Shown: positions 1 through 10,339, numbered from the stretch's first letter. The stretch is DNA of 64,000 nucleotides from Trigonopsis variabilis (GCA_003707065.3 PPXM03000002.1:434001-498000), one strand, 5' to 3'. The notes: generated by a model from the sequence alone, not told the origin. Program-made: numbers and translations.

Positions 1-1106
1 GATAAGTTGGGAGAGGTTGTCCAGGAATGGAAGGACGAGGGAGTCGATCAGCACGAGATTGGACACCGCCTAATCGATTTAACGATGGTGTCTGTTCTTC
101 TGGATGCCGGTGCAGGGACCAACTGGGTCTACGACGACAATGATGGGAGGAAGATCGGCCGGTCGGAAGGGATTGCAGTAGCATCGCTTCGAATGTTTAC
201 CAAGGGATATTTTTCATCGAATCCTAAGAACAAGTGCCAAGTAGATGCCGCCGGGTTATTGGATTTAACAGAAGACTTTCTGGCTACTGGATTTCAGGTC
301 CACGAGTCGAATCTCATTGAGGGACTAAAAGGTCGGGTGGACCTGTTGATTAATCTAGGAGAGGTCTTGAAATCGTCCGAGTATTTCGTCCACAATCGGC
401 CTGGTGGAATCCTCAACTATCTTCAGCAGCATGTCGAGAACGGCCAGTTATCGACGCTACGGTTATGGGATGTCATTTACTATCCTCTCATTCCAATGTG
501 GCCTAAAAGCACAGGAAGAGTTGAACTTGAGGGCGTTCCGCTGGGCGATTCGTGGCATCTGAAATGTCTTGAAGGCGATACAAGACCCAACATCCAGCCG
601 TTCCATAAACTGACCCAGTGGCTAGCTTATTCGTTGCTGCCGCCTATAGCTCAATCACTTGGCATCAAATGGACTGATACCTCGGTCCTCACTGGTCTCC
701 CCGAGTACCGGAATGGAGGCCTGCTCATCGATGGCGGACTGTTGAGCCTCAAGCCGATGGTTCTGGGTAAAGGCATGTTTAACGCTGACGCAGTCGAGGT
801 TGCAAGCCGCAAGTTTGGTTCTGAGCCAAGTGAAGCTGTTCCTCTGCCTGCGTTTACGCCTGACGAAGATGCGATCGTCGAGTGGAGAGCTCTCACGGTG
901 GCCTTTCTCGACCGGCTATTGCCTTTGGTCAACGAAAAACTGGGCTGGAATCTGAATCTCGCCCAGCTCCTGGAAGCAGGGACTTGGAAGGTAAGTAAAG
1001 GTGATTTCTGTGCTAAGATGTATAGGGTGGAAGGGAAATCGCTGCTGCGAAGCGACCAAATGGAGGTCCTCCAATCAATCTTATCTCTGACGGTACCGTC
1101 TTTTAG
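1..1106 (+). CDS. URC4: Uracil catabolism protein 4 family (DUF1688), 3' part
   Basis: The gene runs in from the left edge, so its start is missing. The visible part has the family hallmark VSVLLDAGAG followed by a GRSEG-(I/L)-AVAS block, which I recognise from URC4/DUF1688 proteins of the fungal URC uracil-degradation pathway; the exact reaction of URC4 is not known to me. Reading straight on would give an atypical end. Removing a 35-nt intron (991-1025, GTAAGT...TATAG) instead gives the conserved tail GGREIAAAKRPNGGPP and then ISDGTVF before a TAG at 1104-1106, which settles the gene model. Exons are 1-990 and 1026-1106. The next gene, UBC7, starts 270 bp downstream on the same strand. Confidence 0.85.
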
Positions 1107-1375
1107 CATTTTCTCTAATCGTGCGATCTGAGAATGCTTCCCGAGCTCGGTTGGCTGCTCTCGCGTTAGTATCTTAATGTATTTTATATTGATCCATTCA
1201 TGATTTATCTATGTCAAGCGCGCTGTCTGTATCAATATGCGTAACTGACCTGGAACGTAGCCCCTTTCTTTTCCCATCTTTCTGCTCGCCTTGTCCCAGC
1301 CAAGCGTGGCCATACCTGGGGCAGATCCATCGCGACTGCGCTTGTCAACCGTCGTCATTGAACTTTCACCCCATC

Positions 1376-1994
1376 ATGCCCAAGCCAACGACCGCCATTA
1401 AAAGGTTGATGGCTGAATATAAACAGCTGATGGCTGATCCTCCGGACGGCATCTCGGCCGGTCCTATTGACGAAGACAACTTTCTTGAATGGGAGTGTCT
1501 TGTGGAAGGACCGGAAGGAACCCCTTATGAAGGGGGCATTTTCCCGGCCACTTTGAAATTTCCCTCCGATTATCCCTTGAATCCTCCAGTAATGAAGTTC
1601 ACCACTCCTATTTTCCATCCAAACGGTGAGCAGGCGGGTAATCCTTAGCTGACATTCTAGTGTATAAAGATGGTACCGTCTGTATATCCATTCTTCACGC
1701 TCCTGGTGACGATCCGAATATGTACGAGTCTGCCTCGGAGCGCTGGAGCCCCATTCAGAGCGTGGAGAAGATCTTGTTGAGTGTGATGAGTATGCTTGCT
1801 GGTAAGGATGATCTAAAGAGAACGACAGGCTAACCTGCTCTACAGAACCAAACGATGAAAGTGGAGCCAATATAGATGCATGTGTGAGTAACTGTGCAAG
1901 CCTGATTACTGATTTCTAGAAAGTATGGCGCTCGGATCGTCAGGAGTTCAATAGGATTGTCCAAAATAATGTACGTGAGAGCTTGGGTCTTTAA
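1376..1994 (+). CDS. UBC7: Ubiquitin-conjugating enzyme E2, Ubc7/UBE2G2 type
   Basis: A 167-residue E2 in four exons (1376-1625, 1661-1801, 1846-1883, 1920-1994), with introns of 35, 44 and 36 nt. The protein begins [18 protein letters not shown] and has the HPNVYKDGT segment leading to the active-site cysteine near residue 91. After that comes the long acidic loop [19 protein letters not shown] that marks the Ubc7/Ubc15 class, then [13 protein letters not shown] and the typical end RESLGL. Family knowledge: Ubc7 is the E2 of endoplasmic-reticulum-associated degradation, recruited to the ER by Cue1 and working with Hrd1 or Doa10 ligases. The exons sum to 504 nt, in frame throughout. Confidence 0.96.
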
Positions 1995-2120
1995 TAAGAA
2001 GTTCTCTATAAACAGTGGTTTTAATTTCGTCCGTATCAAAAGCGATAACTAGCGGTCGTTGAAGGTCGATCAATCCAGACTCTAAGCTTCCTGGCCAGAG
2101 TCGTAGTTACCCCATCCATG

Positions 2121-2676
2121 CTAAGCCATTTCCACGTCCCCCTCATTGGCACCAGAAGTATTTTCTGCGTCTTCAGTCTCATCTCCATTCGTCTCCTCGG
2201 GCTCTGCTTGATCGACATCAGTCTTGAGTAACAGAAAGTTCACGACATCGGGGTGGTCATGGATCTCTGCCTCGAAAATGCAATCATGGCCAGCATCATT
2301 TTTTAGCAATGGATCTGCGCCCCGATCTACCAAGACCTCGGCTACGTCCAACTGGCCATTGACCGCTGCCCAGTGAAGAGGAGTGTTGCCTGCCTCGTTG
2401 CGCAGCGATAGTAGCTGTTTGCCCACTTTATCGTCCAATTCAAGTAGAAATTTCACCATATCTAGACTGTTAGTGTCTTTGTAGTCGCTCAAAAGTACCA
2501 AGATGCCCATTAGCAGCAGCCATGTGGAGCGCTGTGGCCTGGGATAAGGGGTCCCTGGCCTCAAGAAAGACTCGAGCATCAAACTGTTTTTCATCTAGAA
2601 AATCCTTCAAGTCTTGAAGCTCGCCTGCTCGAGCACAGTAGATGATATCGTCGACATCATCTCGGTCCAGGGCCAT
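2121..2676 (-). CDS. YAR1: Ankyrin-repeat protein, Yar1-like
   Basis: A 172-residue protein in two exons (2676-2499, 2461-2121) separated by a 37-nt intron. The N-terminus (MALDRDDVDDIIYCARAGE) is followed by about three ankyrin units with the motifs ATALHMAAANGHLDMV and NTPLHWAAVNGQLDVAEVL, then an acidic tail rich in Glu, Asp and Asn ending GDVEMA. Size, repeat number and acidic tail match yeast Yar1, the dedicated chaperone of ribosomal protein uS3 (Rps3) before its assembly into the 40S subunit. This is assignment by family resemblance; other small ankyrin proteins share the general plan. It ends 127 bp from the UBC7 stop in convergent orientation. Confidence 0.75.
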
Positions 2677-3000
2677 GTCGAGAAATTTGACCGTTACGTT
2701 GGGAGCAGAAATTTTGACTGTAGATGGCCTCGACGCTCCTGCACTAGCGCTTCTTGCCCACTCTCCCTTTAGCTGATCTTAAGACGCAACGACGCGTTCT
2801 ACAAAGTGAATAGGCCTGGAGAGCTCTGACGGGAGTGGCTGCTATGCTAGACGTTCGAATGCGAGTGAGATTACTTACAGACACCAATCCAAAATGTAAC
2901 TAGAAACTCCATGATACAATACATTAACAGCCATATTTTATTCTTTAGACCGTGATCAGACACTCAAGCCAAACACTATCCTTCAGGTCGTGATCACACT
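2677..3000. other. Intergenic spacer upstream of YAR1
   Basis: This 324-bp stretch lies between the start of the YAR1-like gene and the end of the WW-domain gene, both on the minus strand. It contains a direct near-repeat around 2948-3000 (gaccgtgatcaga / ggtcgtgatcaca). I see no coding, RNA or mobile-element signature. Confidence 0.6.
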
Positions 3001-3573
3001 CTAATACCTGTACTTCTTCTTCCTTTCGATCGTATCGTCGGTTAGGAAATGCTTCAACTTTGCCATCTTCTTGTCCTTTTTCATCTGCTTGAACTGTTGA
3101 ACTTGTTTGTAGCTCAGCTGCTTGGCCGCCCGCTCTGCTTTCAAAGATCGGCCTTTATTGTGTTCCAGGCCATTCTCAACGTCGAAATACTCCTTCATAT
3201 GACGATGGGCTCGTTCCTTTTCCGTCCACCGCGGTAGATTCATCTGTGGACCATAGAGCACGTAGCCGTCATCAGTGCTTGCAATAGGAGCTGCTCCAGT
3301 ATCTTCTGATCCAGGTGGCCCTCTTGGAGGAGGGCTCTCTGGGTGGACTTTGTGACTGATATCCTTCACTCGAGGGTTTTTCCACGTCGTTTCTCCAGTC
3401 CTTGTGTTGTAAAAATAATACGCATCATGCTTGTCGTCCCAGTAAGCTTCCCATCCGTCGTCCTGCTCGCTCGAGCTCTCACGAGAACTCACCGACTTGG
3501 ATTTGGACACATCCACGTCGGGCTCCTTGGGTGGAGGCGGGCCAGGAGGCAAGGGTGGAATAAAATCGTCCAT
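3001..3573 (-). CDS. WW-domain protein
   Basis: A single-exon 190-residue protein. It opens with a proline-rich stretch (IPPLPPGPPPPKEP), then one WW domain at about residues 38-70. The two signature tryptophans are W41 and W64, the aromatic block is YYFYN and the conserved proline is P67. The C-terminal half is highly charged (residues about 130-190; QFKQMKKDKKMAKLKHFL and the end KKKYRY) and probably helical. WW domains bind proline-rich peptides, and small WW proteins of this shape are often spliceosomal or transcription-linked, but I cannot name the orthologue. It shares a 144-bp divergent promoter with APM1. Confidence 0.75.
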   Translation of the reverse strand: MDDFIPPLPPGPPPPKEPDVDVSKSKSVSSRESSSEQDDGWEAYWDDKHDAYYFYNTRTGETTWKNPRVKDISHKVHPESPPPRGPPGSEDTGAAPIASTDDGYVLYGPQMNLPRWTEKERAHRHMKEYFDVENGLEHNKGRSLKAERAAKQLSYKQVQQFKQMKKDKKMAKLKHFLTDDTIERKKKYRY

Positions 3574-3717
3574 TCTAACCGCAGCGTCGACCCGATCAAG
3601 TGGACAAAGAGAGGCGTTGCTATCGTCGACGGCTTAGAAAGGGTGTGTTGTCACGGTCGCTCGGGTGCGACTGGTGTATCGTATCGACTTGACGCCCAAC
3701 GATCATCTTTAGCCTCG

Positions 3718-5007
3718 ATGGCTTCGGCAATATTTTTCCTGGATATGAAGGGGAAACCCCTGCTATCACGGAATTACCGCGGGGACATTCCGCTGAGTGC
3801 AGTGGAGACCTTTCCGATTCTGTTGATGGAGGCAGAGGAGGAGTCGAGTGCGGTGCCGCCTTGTCTAACGCACGAAGGAATCAACTACCTGTACATCAGC
3901 CATAATAACTTGTATTTACTGGCTCTCACTCGCCGGAACTCCAATGCGGCCGAGATTCTCCTTTTTCTTCATCGGGTGGTGGACGTGTTGACTGAATACT
4001 TCAAGGTGTTGGAGGAAGAGTCGATCCGAGACAATTTCGTGATTATATATGAGCTTCTAGATGAGATGATGGACTTTGGATATCCCCAGACTACTGAAAC
4101 GAAGATTCTGCAGGAATACATCACCCAGGAGAGCCACAAGCTGGAACTCCAAGCGAGGCCGCCTATCGCAGTCACCAACGCGGTCTCGTGGCGCTCTGAA
4201 GGAATCAGATACCGCAAAAATGAAGTCTTTCTTGACGTGGTGGAGTCAGTCAATCTTCTGGTCTCCTCTCAAGGCGTCGTCCTGAGGTCTGAGATCTTGG
4301 GAGCAATCAAAATGAAATGTTTCCTGTCTGGAATGCCCGAGCTGCGTCTTGGACTAAACGATAAAGTCATGTTTGAAGCTGCAGGACGGACCAGCCGAGG
4401 CAAATCGATCGAAATGGAGGATGTCAAGTTCCACCAATGTGTCCGGCTCTCTCGATTTGAAAACGACCGCACGATCTCGTTTATTCCCCCTGATGGAGAA
4501 TTCGAGCTGATGAGCTACCGGTTAAACACCCAAGTCAAGCCGCTGATCTGGGTCGAGTGTGCAGTTGAATACCACTCTGGGTCCCGTATCCGATTTGACG
4601 TCAAGGCAAAAGCCCAATTCAAGCGGAGATCGACTGCCAACAATGTCGAGATTGTCATTCCTGTGCCCGAAGACGCCGATACACCGCGATTCAAGGCCCA
4701 GGTTGGCAAAGTCCACTACGCTCCCGATAAAAACGCCATTATATGGAGAATCAAACAGTTTGCCGGCGGAAAAGAGTATGCCATGAGAACAGAGCTCGGT
4801 CTCCCGCTAGTCTCGGAGTCCGACCACGACGGTAAAGTAAAACGACCGATTCAAGTCAAATTCGAAATTCCTTATTTCACCACGTCTGGCATCCAGGTCC
4901 GCTACTTGAAAATCATCGAGCCAAAGCTCCAATATCCTTCGCTCCCGTGGGTTCGTTATATCACTCAGAGCGGAGATGACTATACAATCCGACTTCCCCA
5001 GTACTAA
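3718..5007 (+). CDS. APM1: AP-1 clathrin adaptor mu subunit
   Basis: A single-exon 429-residue protein starting MASAIFFLDMKGKPLLSRNY, the standard beginning of AP-1 medium chains (longin-like domain, residues about 1-140). The linker is followed by the mu homology domain (residues about 165-429) with EVFLDVVESVNLLVSSQG and FIPPDGEFELMSYRL, the region that binds YxxPhi sorting signals. It ends VRYITQSGDDYTIRLPQY, which fits mu1 better than mu2 or mu3. Family knowledge: the subunit works at the trans-Golgi network and endosomes in clathrin-coated vesicle formation. I chose the ATG at 3718 over upstream in-frame codons because it begins the conserved protein. Confidence 0.96.
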   Translation: MASAIFFLDMKGKPLLSRNYRGDIPLSAVETFPILLMEAEEESSAVPPCLTHEGINYLYISHNNLYLLALTRRNSNAAEILLFLHRVVDVLTEYFKVLEEESIRDNFVIIYELLDEMMDFGYPQTTETKILQEYITQESHKLELQARPPIAVTNAVSWRSEGIRYRKNEVFLDVVESVNLLVSSQGVVLRSEILGAIKMKCFLSGMPELRLGLNDKVMFEAAGRTSRGKSIEMEDVKFHQCVRLSRFENDRTISFIPPDGEFELMSYRLNTQVKPLIWVECAVEYHSGSRIRFDVKAKAQFKRRSTANNVEIVIPVPEDADTPRFKAQVGKVHYAPDKNAIIWRIKQFAGGKEYAMRTELGLPLVSESDHDGKVKRPIQVKFEIPYFTTSGIQVRYLKIIEPKLQYPSLPWVRYITQSGDDYTIRLPQY

Positions 5008-5188
5008 TATCCCGGGCACAGGTGGAAATAAGACACATTGTGGGCTCTCGGGTATTGTTATGCATTGGTCTCTGTCATTTAGTTCCTTTAGATGCTAATT
5101 TAATACGTAAGCCTCAAAATATTGACATGGATACTGATCACCGTCGTGCGTTCAACGCATGACCGAGAGGTTTCGTTTATTTTCATAT

Positions 5189-6980
5189 TTACACGCTTTC
5201 TTCATCATTATATGGTACGAAAGACCAATATTGCTGACCCTGTTCTTCTATCCGGGTCAGTAAGACCCTTTGGGTATCTATGATTTCCCGTTGACGTTCC
5301 ACCTTTCCTTCCCATCCTTTCCATGCGACCTTTTGAGCTTGTGCGATGGAGACGCGGGCTTTCTCCAGCGCCTGGTGGCAAAACTTATCTAACGCTTTAT
5401 TCCATGCCTTTGAAAGCCTGTCTGCTGCAATAACACAGCCTAACGATCCCACTGCGACCATTGAATAAGCAGTCAATCCATAAAAGTACCAGCCAAGACA
5501 AGGCAACACTATGCAAGGCAGCTGGGTCAAGACAAAGACCTTTAACATTTCCCGCGAAGCCGTTATACCTAGTTGGACGCATTGTTTAGACATGAGAGAG
5601 TTCTGAGCTTCTTGAATTGGCGACGAAGAGGGTAGAATTGCGGAAGAAATCGGGGGTGATGATTTGTGAGCAACATAGGGAGCTTTGGAATTAAGCATTC
5701 GATCGTGACTATGGGCAAACTCATTGACGGCGCCGAGAAAAAAATCATAACCTTTCTGGGCCTGGGGCAAGAAGCTCGTATAGATGGTCATTGCAGAAAT
5801 AGAAGGAACATCGTCAACCTTCCAGTAGAGCTTGTACCATGGAATGTCTCTCGATTTGAGCCGGGTCAACGCAGTCTGGAGAGTCGATTGCAGTTCTGTG
5901 TGAGCCTGTTGAGCCCATAATTCGCGCTGTTTAATTAGACGATTGGTTTCCTGATCCAGTTCTGCAGTTAGGTCATCAGGAGCCAATCGGTTTGGATTTG
6001 GCGTCAGGTCATCCAAGCTCTTGATGACAGATTCAAACAGCTCGCGCTGGAGAGGTGGTTTAGGCAGCATAGTGGTTAACGCCGGAATATTAGATGACTG
6101 CCATAATTGACTATATTGAGAAATATTCGCCGGCGACTCAAAGAGTAGCTCAACGGCTTTGTTGGCTTTTTCGAGAGAAAGATGAAGCTGGTTAGAGGAG
6201 GACGACGACGGTGGAGATGGTTCATTTTCGTTTATTATCGTCAAGTGAGGATAATGGGTCTGAGGTGCTTTCGAAGGATCTTGACCCAGAAATATCAAAA
6301 AATGACACGACTTTATCAGGTCGCTAGAGTTTTCCCACGAGTCAACCTCATAAAAATCGCAATTCAAATCAGCCAGGATTTTGCTTTCAAACGAATATCG
6401 TTCCATCGAGTTTGAGATGTCCACATTATCCGCACCGTACCTATCCAGTCAGCATTCTTGCTCGGCAACCAAGCACTCTACTCACGTTATACAGCTATCC
6501 TTGGTCTGGCTGCGACGTCGAAACGCCTGATAAGTCTGTTGGCTGGATGAAAATGGGTCGGCGAGGAGGGCGTCCAGTAGCCCCCGACTTAGAACTCTAT
6601 CCTGCCTTGTGCATGGAACAACTATATGTATAAGCAACTACCAAAGCAGTATATTCCTTACTTGCTATTTTCCCTCGAGGGAGCCGATCCTGCTCGAGAT
6701 CATTGATCAGCACCTGGACTCGGTCGTAGAGTTGGCATCGATCAAGCCAGTAGTCCTTGATCCGGCGCAATAATGACGTAAGGTCCAGTGCTAATTCCTG
6801 CTCATGCTCGTTGCGTCCAGGATTATAATGAACGGCCTGGCGGACGATTGGTTCTATCCGGGCCTCTCGAGGTTCGGGCACAGACGAGAACGATTGGACG
6901 GCCCACCTGAAAAAATAGCGTGAATTCATCCGAATAGTCCATTTTATCATTCCCTTATGTCGGCTGACGTGCCTTATCAT
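5189..6980 (-). CDS. Putative mitochondrial membrane protein, family not named
   Basis: A three-exon model (6980-6662, 6621-6486, 6440-5189; introns 40 and 45 nt) gives 568 residues in frame. The N-terminus is basic and hydroxylated (MIRHVSRHKGMIKWT and RYFFRWAVQSF), like a mitochondrial presequence. The middle is helical, with a striking IPWYKLYWKVDDVPSISA segment in the third exon. Near the C-terminus are two adjacent hydrophobic helices (VFVLTQLPCIVLPCLGWYF and LTAYSMVAVGSLGCVIAA), then a charged coiled-coil tail. I recall similar 'W-KL-WRVDDV' segments in uncharacterised fungal proteins but cannot assign a function. The start is uncertain: a more internal Met (MNSRYFF) is also plausible. 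Confidence 0.65.
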
Positions 6981-7436
6981 GGCGCTTCTTTCCGATGCTC
7001 CCTGTGACAGGACGGACAGACAGCCTCGTTCTTGCTTTGTCCCACCACCGGCAGCCCGTATCCAGTGACAACCAGCTGGCACTACGAGCAGCACAGCGAG
7101 CGGGTGGGAGCAAGTGCTGGAACAATAAGTGGACGAGCTTGAAGCGGCGGTTGATCGGAATTGTTTAACTCGATAACGTCCTGCGTCCTACGTTTTACTG
7201 CAAACATCCTGAGTTACGTGCCAAAAGGTGCATCATTCGAATTGCGGTGTGACAGTATGTAGAATATATCTAGTCTCGATTGGCTCATATATTCCTTCAA
7301 GTAGATCCAACATTCCACAGGTACATATGTTCCACTTGCCCGCATCGTTCCACTACCCAGCTTCGTTCCACCAGGCTCATCTCGCTCGCTCGTGACTGAA
7401 ATCGACGTAGCAACGAAGCGTACCGTCCTGGCAGAC
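6981..7436. other. Divergent promoter region
   Basis: A 456-bp spacer between the start of the putative mitochondrial protein (minus) and the start of the coiled-coil protein (plus). The part nearest the minus gene can be read as an open frame upstream of the chosen start but carries no recognisable conserved sequence. I see no RNA gene or repeat. Confidence 0.5.
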
Positions 7437-8354
7437 ATGAGCAATTCCGAGTTTAGGACTCTAAGTACAGCTCAAAAGCCACCAAAGGTAAGCTGATAAT
7501 TGCAAAATTCCTTATTTCAGGCAAGATACCGTCGTCCAGGCTACCCTCGCCCCCAAGACTATTCGTTTTCGAGACTGATAGAGTCCAAGTCGAGCCAAGG
7601 TACGACAAGACAAGTTGCAGTCTAACGATAGCGATTGGTTTAGAACATGCAATTGATACAGTTTTTTCAAGCCATCGCAGCCAGCTCGCCGAGTCTTTGG
7701 CTGGTCTTTCGGCCGAGCAAGACAAGATCACCCAGTCTTATTTGGACCTTGCCAAACACGTTTCGCAGTTGACGCATGAGACAGATCAGCGAGCGTCCAA
7801 AGTTAAAGAACAGTATAAAGATCTACAGAAAGGTACAACATGAAAAGAATACTTGCTAATTGGTACTAGTTAGTGATTTGGTGGCCCTTACAGACAGACT
7901 CTACTATCGGCTGGGCAACGCGGTCAATCAGCTCAGCGACATCGAAGCTCAATTGCCTCCAGAGACAAGACTAGGTGCTCCAGGAAGCGCTCATAGTAAA
8001 CATTATCCGCTGCTTCATGCCCTATTGTGTAGCGCAGCATCTCCTGAAGACGATCTGCCCGAACAGGGTGATGCCGAGACTAGCGCTGAGGTCGAGACGT
8101 CTGAGGGAATAGACGGTCAAGCTGAGGGTCAGAACGAGACCTCAGAAGAACCTTCCGTGGCTAAAGAGCCCCTAGAGCCGATCAATGACGATCAACCGTT
8201 GCCTCCTTTAAGATTCCCAGTCACCAAGCCTGCCCGTCCTCCGGCCAACTCTTTGGACTACGCGTCTCCTCACGATGACGCCCAACCACAACCCACGCTA
8301 ACCAAAGCGCAGGAGACGGCTCTTGACTCTCTCAGAAGATTGTCTCAGCGATAG
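7437..8354 (+). CDS. Unrecognised coiled-coil protein
   Basis: A four-exon model (7437-7487, 7521-7599, 7644-7832, 7870-8354; introns 33, 44 and 37 nt) gives 267 residues with a continuous frame. The N-terminus is basic (QKPPKARYRRPGYPRPQDYS). Residues about 45-145 form a predicted helical bundle or coiled coil (SLAGLSAEQDKITQSYLDL; DRLYYRLGNAVNQLSDIEAQL). The C-terminal third is acidic and proline-rich, hence probably disordered, ending LDSLRRLSQR. I do not recognise the family. It ends only 11 bp from the stop of the next, opposing gene. The good splice sites and charged helical core argue that it is a real gene. Confidence 0.65.
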
Positions 8355-8365
8355 ATTCTCGATAT

Positions 8366-8899
8366 TCAATCGGCGCTATCGGGGTTGGCGACAAATAACC
8401 GCCCGCTGGGCTTCACATCGAGGACGCTTCCAACGGACGGTGCTCTCTTGGGCTTGGCTCCAATCAAATAAAGCGATTGACGCCTCGAGGCCTCGGAAGC
8501 ATCCATGGGCGAGCCTACTTCGTCTTTGCGGCTTTCTCCCGTTGTGGAAGATACACGACTGAACGAGGTAAACGACTCGCGATCGAATTCCCGCATGGTC
8601 TCAGCCCTTGCTGTATCCGAACGGTTGCTCTCTCTCATGGTCTCGGCCCTCATCGTGTCTGCCCGTTTCTTGGAGATCTCCATCAGCTCTTCATCGTTGA
8701 CTTCGTCAGCGAGCAGCCGCTGGGGAGGAGCGCCAGCGTAGCGGTTCAGACTCGACTGGTGATATCGGGACATTGGATTCTGTACCACCTTTTTGAGTTT
8801 CTTGGATCCTTCCGAAGTCACGCGCTTGGCCGGCTGAGTCTGCGCCCGTTCCGACCAGGCTGTGCCACGCTGCCGGCGCAGACGGTTAACATATGACAT
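8366..8899 (-). CDS. Unrecognised Arg/Ser-rich protein with internal repeats
   Basis: A single-exon 177-residue protein starting MSYVNRLRRQRGTAWSER. The N-terminal 60 residues are strongly basic (TQPAKRVTSEGSKKLKKV). Residues about 78-106 contain a short degenerate repeat of the form R-A-(D/E)-T-M-R-(A/E)-E. The rest is Ser-rich with scattered acidic residues, ending LFVANPDSAD. It has no domain I can name and may be largely disordered. It is the only open frame of any length between its neighbours on this strand, and its end abuts the previous gene by 11 bp. A missed 5' exon is possible. Confidence 0.5.
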   Translation of the reverse strand: MSYVNRLRRQRGTAWSERAQTQPAKRVTSEGSKKLKKVVQNPMSRYHQSSLNRYAGAPPQRLLADEVNDEELMEISKKRADTMRAETMRESNRSDTARAETMREFDRESFTSFSRVSSTTGESRKDEVGSPMDASEASRRQSLYLIGAKPKRAPSVGSVLDVKPSGRLFVANPDSAD

Positions 8900-9329
8900 T
8901 CCTGGCTGTGCAGCAAAGTTGGATCAGATCTTGGTGATGGATCGTTCCAGGGTCCACCTGCAGGTGGATCCTGTAAAAGACCGCGTGCCCTGACGACAAA
9001 GTGTACTGGACTAATATGTACTACTTTGAGCACCGCCGGTTGCTAACAAACCTATTGAGACTCGTCTCTTGCTGTTAATCTGGGCTTTGCAAATTGAAAG
9101 GTCTACTCATTCAAGCATTCTATCTTGTTGGGATCGCATGCTCGTGATGATTTGTCGAGTCACGGGCCTGTCACGCCGACCGTATCGATGTTGCATCGGG
9201 TATAATGAGTCGCCCGGGGGTCAATTGGTTCTCATTTTCCGAATCAGGCAATCACCCGAACTGACAAGATCCTTCAATCCTCGGCCGCGTTCATACGGCA
9301 GCTTGTTGTAAATTAACTTACGACTTTGT

Positions 9330-9409
9330 TCGGCCCCTTGATCGGTCCCTTGCTAGCGGTCTTTGTCGGCCCCTTGATCGGTCCCTTGCTAGCGGTCTTT
9401 GTCGGCCCC
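9330..9409. repeat. 36-bp tandem repeat, 2.2 copies
   Basis: Two identical 36-bp units (9330-9365, 9366-9401) beginning tcggccccttgatcggtccc are followed by the first 8 bases of a third copy (9402-9409). The perfect identity suggests a recent duplication. Each unit contains the internal near-repeat cggccccttgat / cggtcccttgct. It lies about 150-220 bp upstream of the Opi1-like start codon. Confidence 0.95.
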
Positions 9410-9474
9410 GCGTGTCACCTCGGTCATCTTTTGAGGTGCCAGTGACAGCTCTCCATCCACCCCCCCACAGGACC

Positions 9475-9482
9475 GTCACGTG
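9475..9482 (+). promoter_or_regulatory. GTCACGTG box
   Basis: An exact GTCACGTG, the core recognised by Cbf1/Pho4-class bHLH proteins, 72 bp upstream of the Opi1-like start codon. The same octamer recurs in other non-coding stretches of this window. Confidence 0.5.
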
Positions 9483-9553
9483 GCCTCTGTGTCGGACTCA
9501 ATGCCGTTAAAGATAGTAGAGCCGACAGCGACAGTCATCACCCTCGCTCCTTC

Positions 9554-10339
9554 ATGTCACTTCCAGGGCAGGCAGCGCGACTGTCTATTCCGGACCTGTG
9601 CAACATATCATCTCAGTGCGAACCATTGGGATCTACGCCCGGCGCATCGGTGGATGTCACCTTTGCTGCAGAGACATTGGAGCTTCTCCAATCGAGATCG
9701 TCCTCAGGTACCTTTGCCCTACAATAGCACTCCTGCTAACAGCAAGAACAATCTAATCAACGTTCAGGCTCGTTCTCATCAATCGACTCGTACTCGCCCT
9801 GCGGACAGAGTCCCTCTTCGGGTTGGAGCCCGCCGACGTGCAACGTCTCTGTGTTTGAAACGGAGATCGTGAGCTTGGACGACCCGGCTACCCTTGCAAA
9901 AAAGCTGGAATATATTAAACTGACGCTATCTAATTGCCATTTTTCCTTGAAATCTATAGGGTCTCGCTTGTTGGCCTTGTCCTACGACTTCCCCACATGC
10001 CATTTGTCCAAGACTTTGGCCCCCCAACAGATGACCATGGCGCGCCGTGCTTTTGTTGCTACCGTGCGCTCAGTCATCAATGACCTTAGTGATGGCACAA
10101 TGACAGGCTTCCCGCCGTCGCTACACTCAACTCTACGAGCCTATATCCTATGTCTTCCTACCTGTTGGGCCGACGCCGCCAAAGAGTCGCCGTGCGCGGT
10201 TGCCTGTCTTCTTTCGGTCATTAATGGCACATGTGCACTATTTGAAAGTCTGGTCGAGAAAGTCATCGATCCTTGTCTCACTCTCTCGCGCATTTGTGCT
10301 AAATGCCCGTTTCCAGCTACCCCAATAGGCCAGCGATAG
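9554..10339 (+). CDS. OPI1: Opi1-like transcriptional regulator
   Basis: A two-exon model (9554-9707, 9768-10339; 60-nt intron) gives 241 residues. The frame before the intron yields VDVTFAAETLELLQS, and after it a Ser/Pro-rich linker (SFSSIDSYSPCGQSPSSGWS). A C-terminal helical region follows with ARRAFVATVRSVINDLSDGT and LRAYILCLPTCWADAAKES. The last block resembles the Opi1 segment with a 'FIL-LP-RW' core, and the AAE-L motif near the N-terminus also fits. In yeast Opi1 represses inositol and phospholipid genes and senses phosphatidic acid at the ER. The protein is shorter than yeast Opi1, so the assignment is tentative. It is convergent with the cysteinyl-tRNA synthetase gene. Confidence 0.5.

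Larger units (their letters stand above)
8900..9553. other. Divergent intergenic region with tandem repeat
   Basis: This 654-bp region separates the Arg/Ser-rich gene (minus) and the Opi1-like gene (plus). It holds a 36-bp tandem duplication at 9330-9409 and a GTCACGTG box at 9475-9482, listed separately. No coding or RNA gene is evident. Confidence 0.6.
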
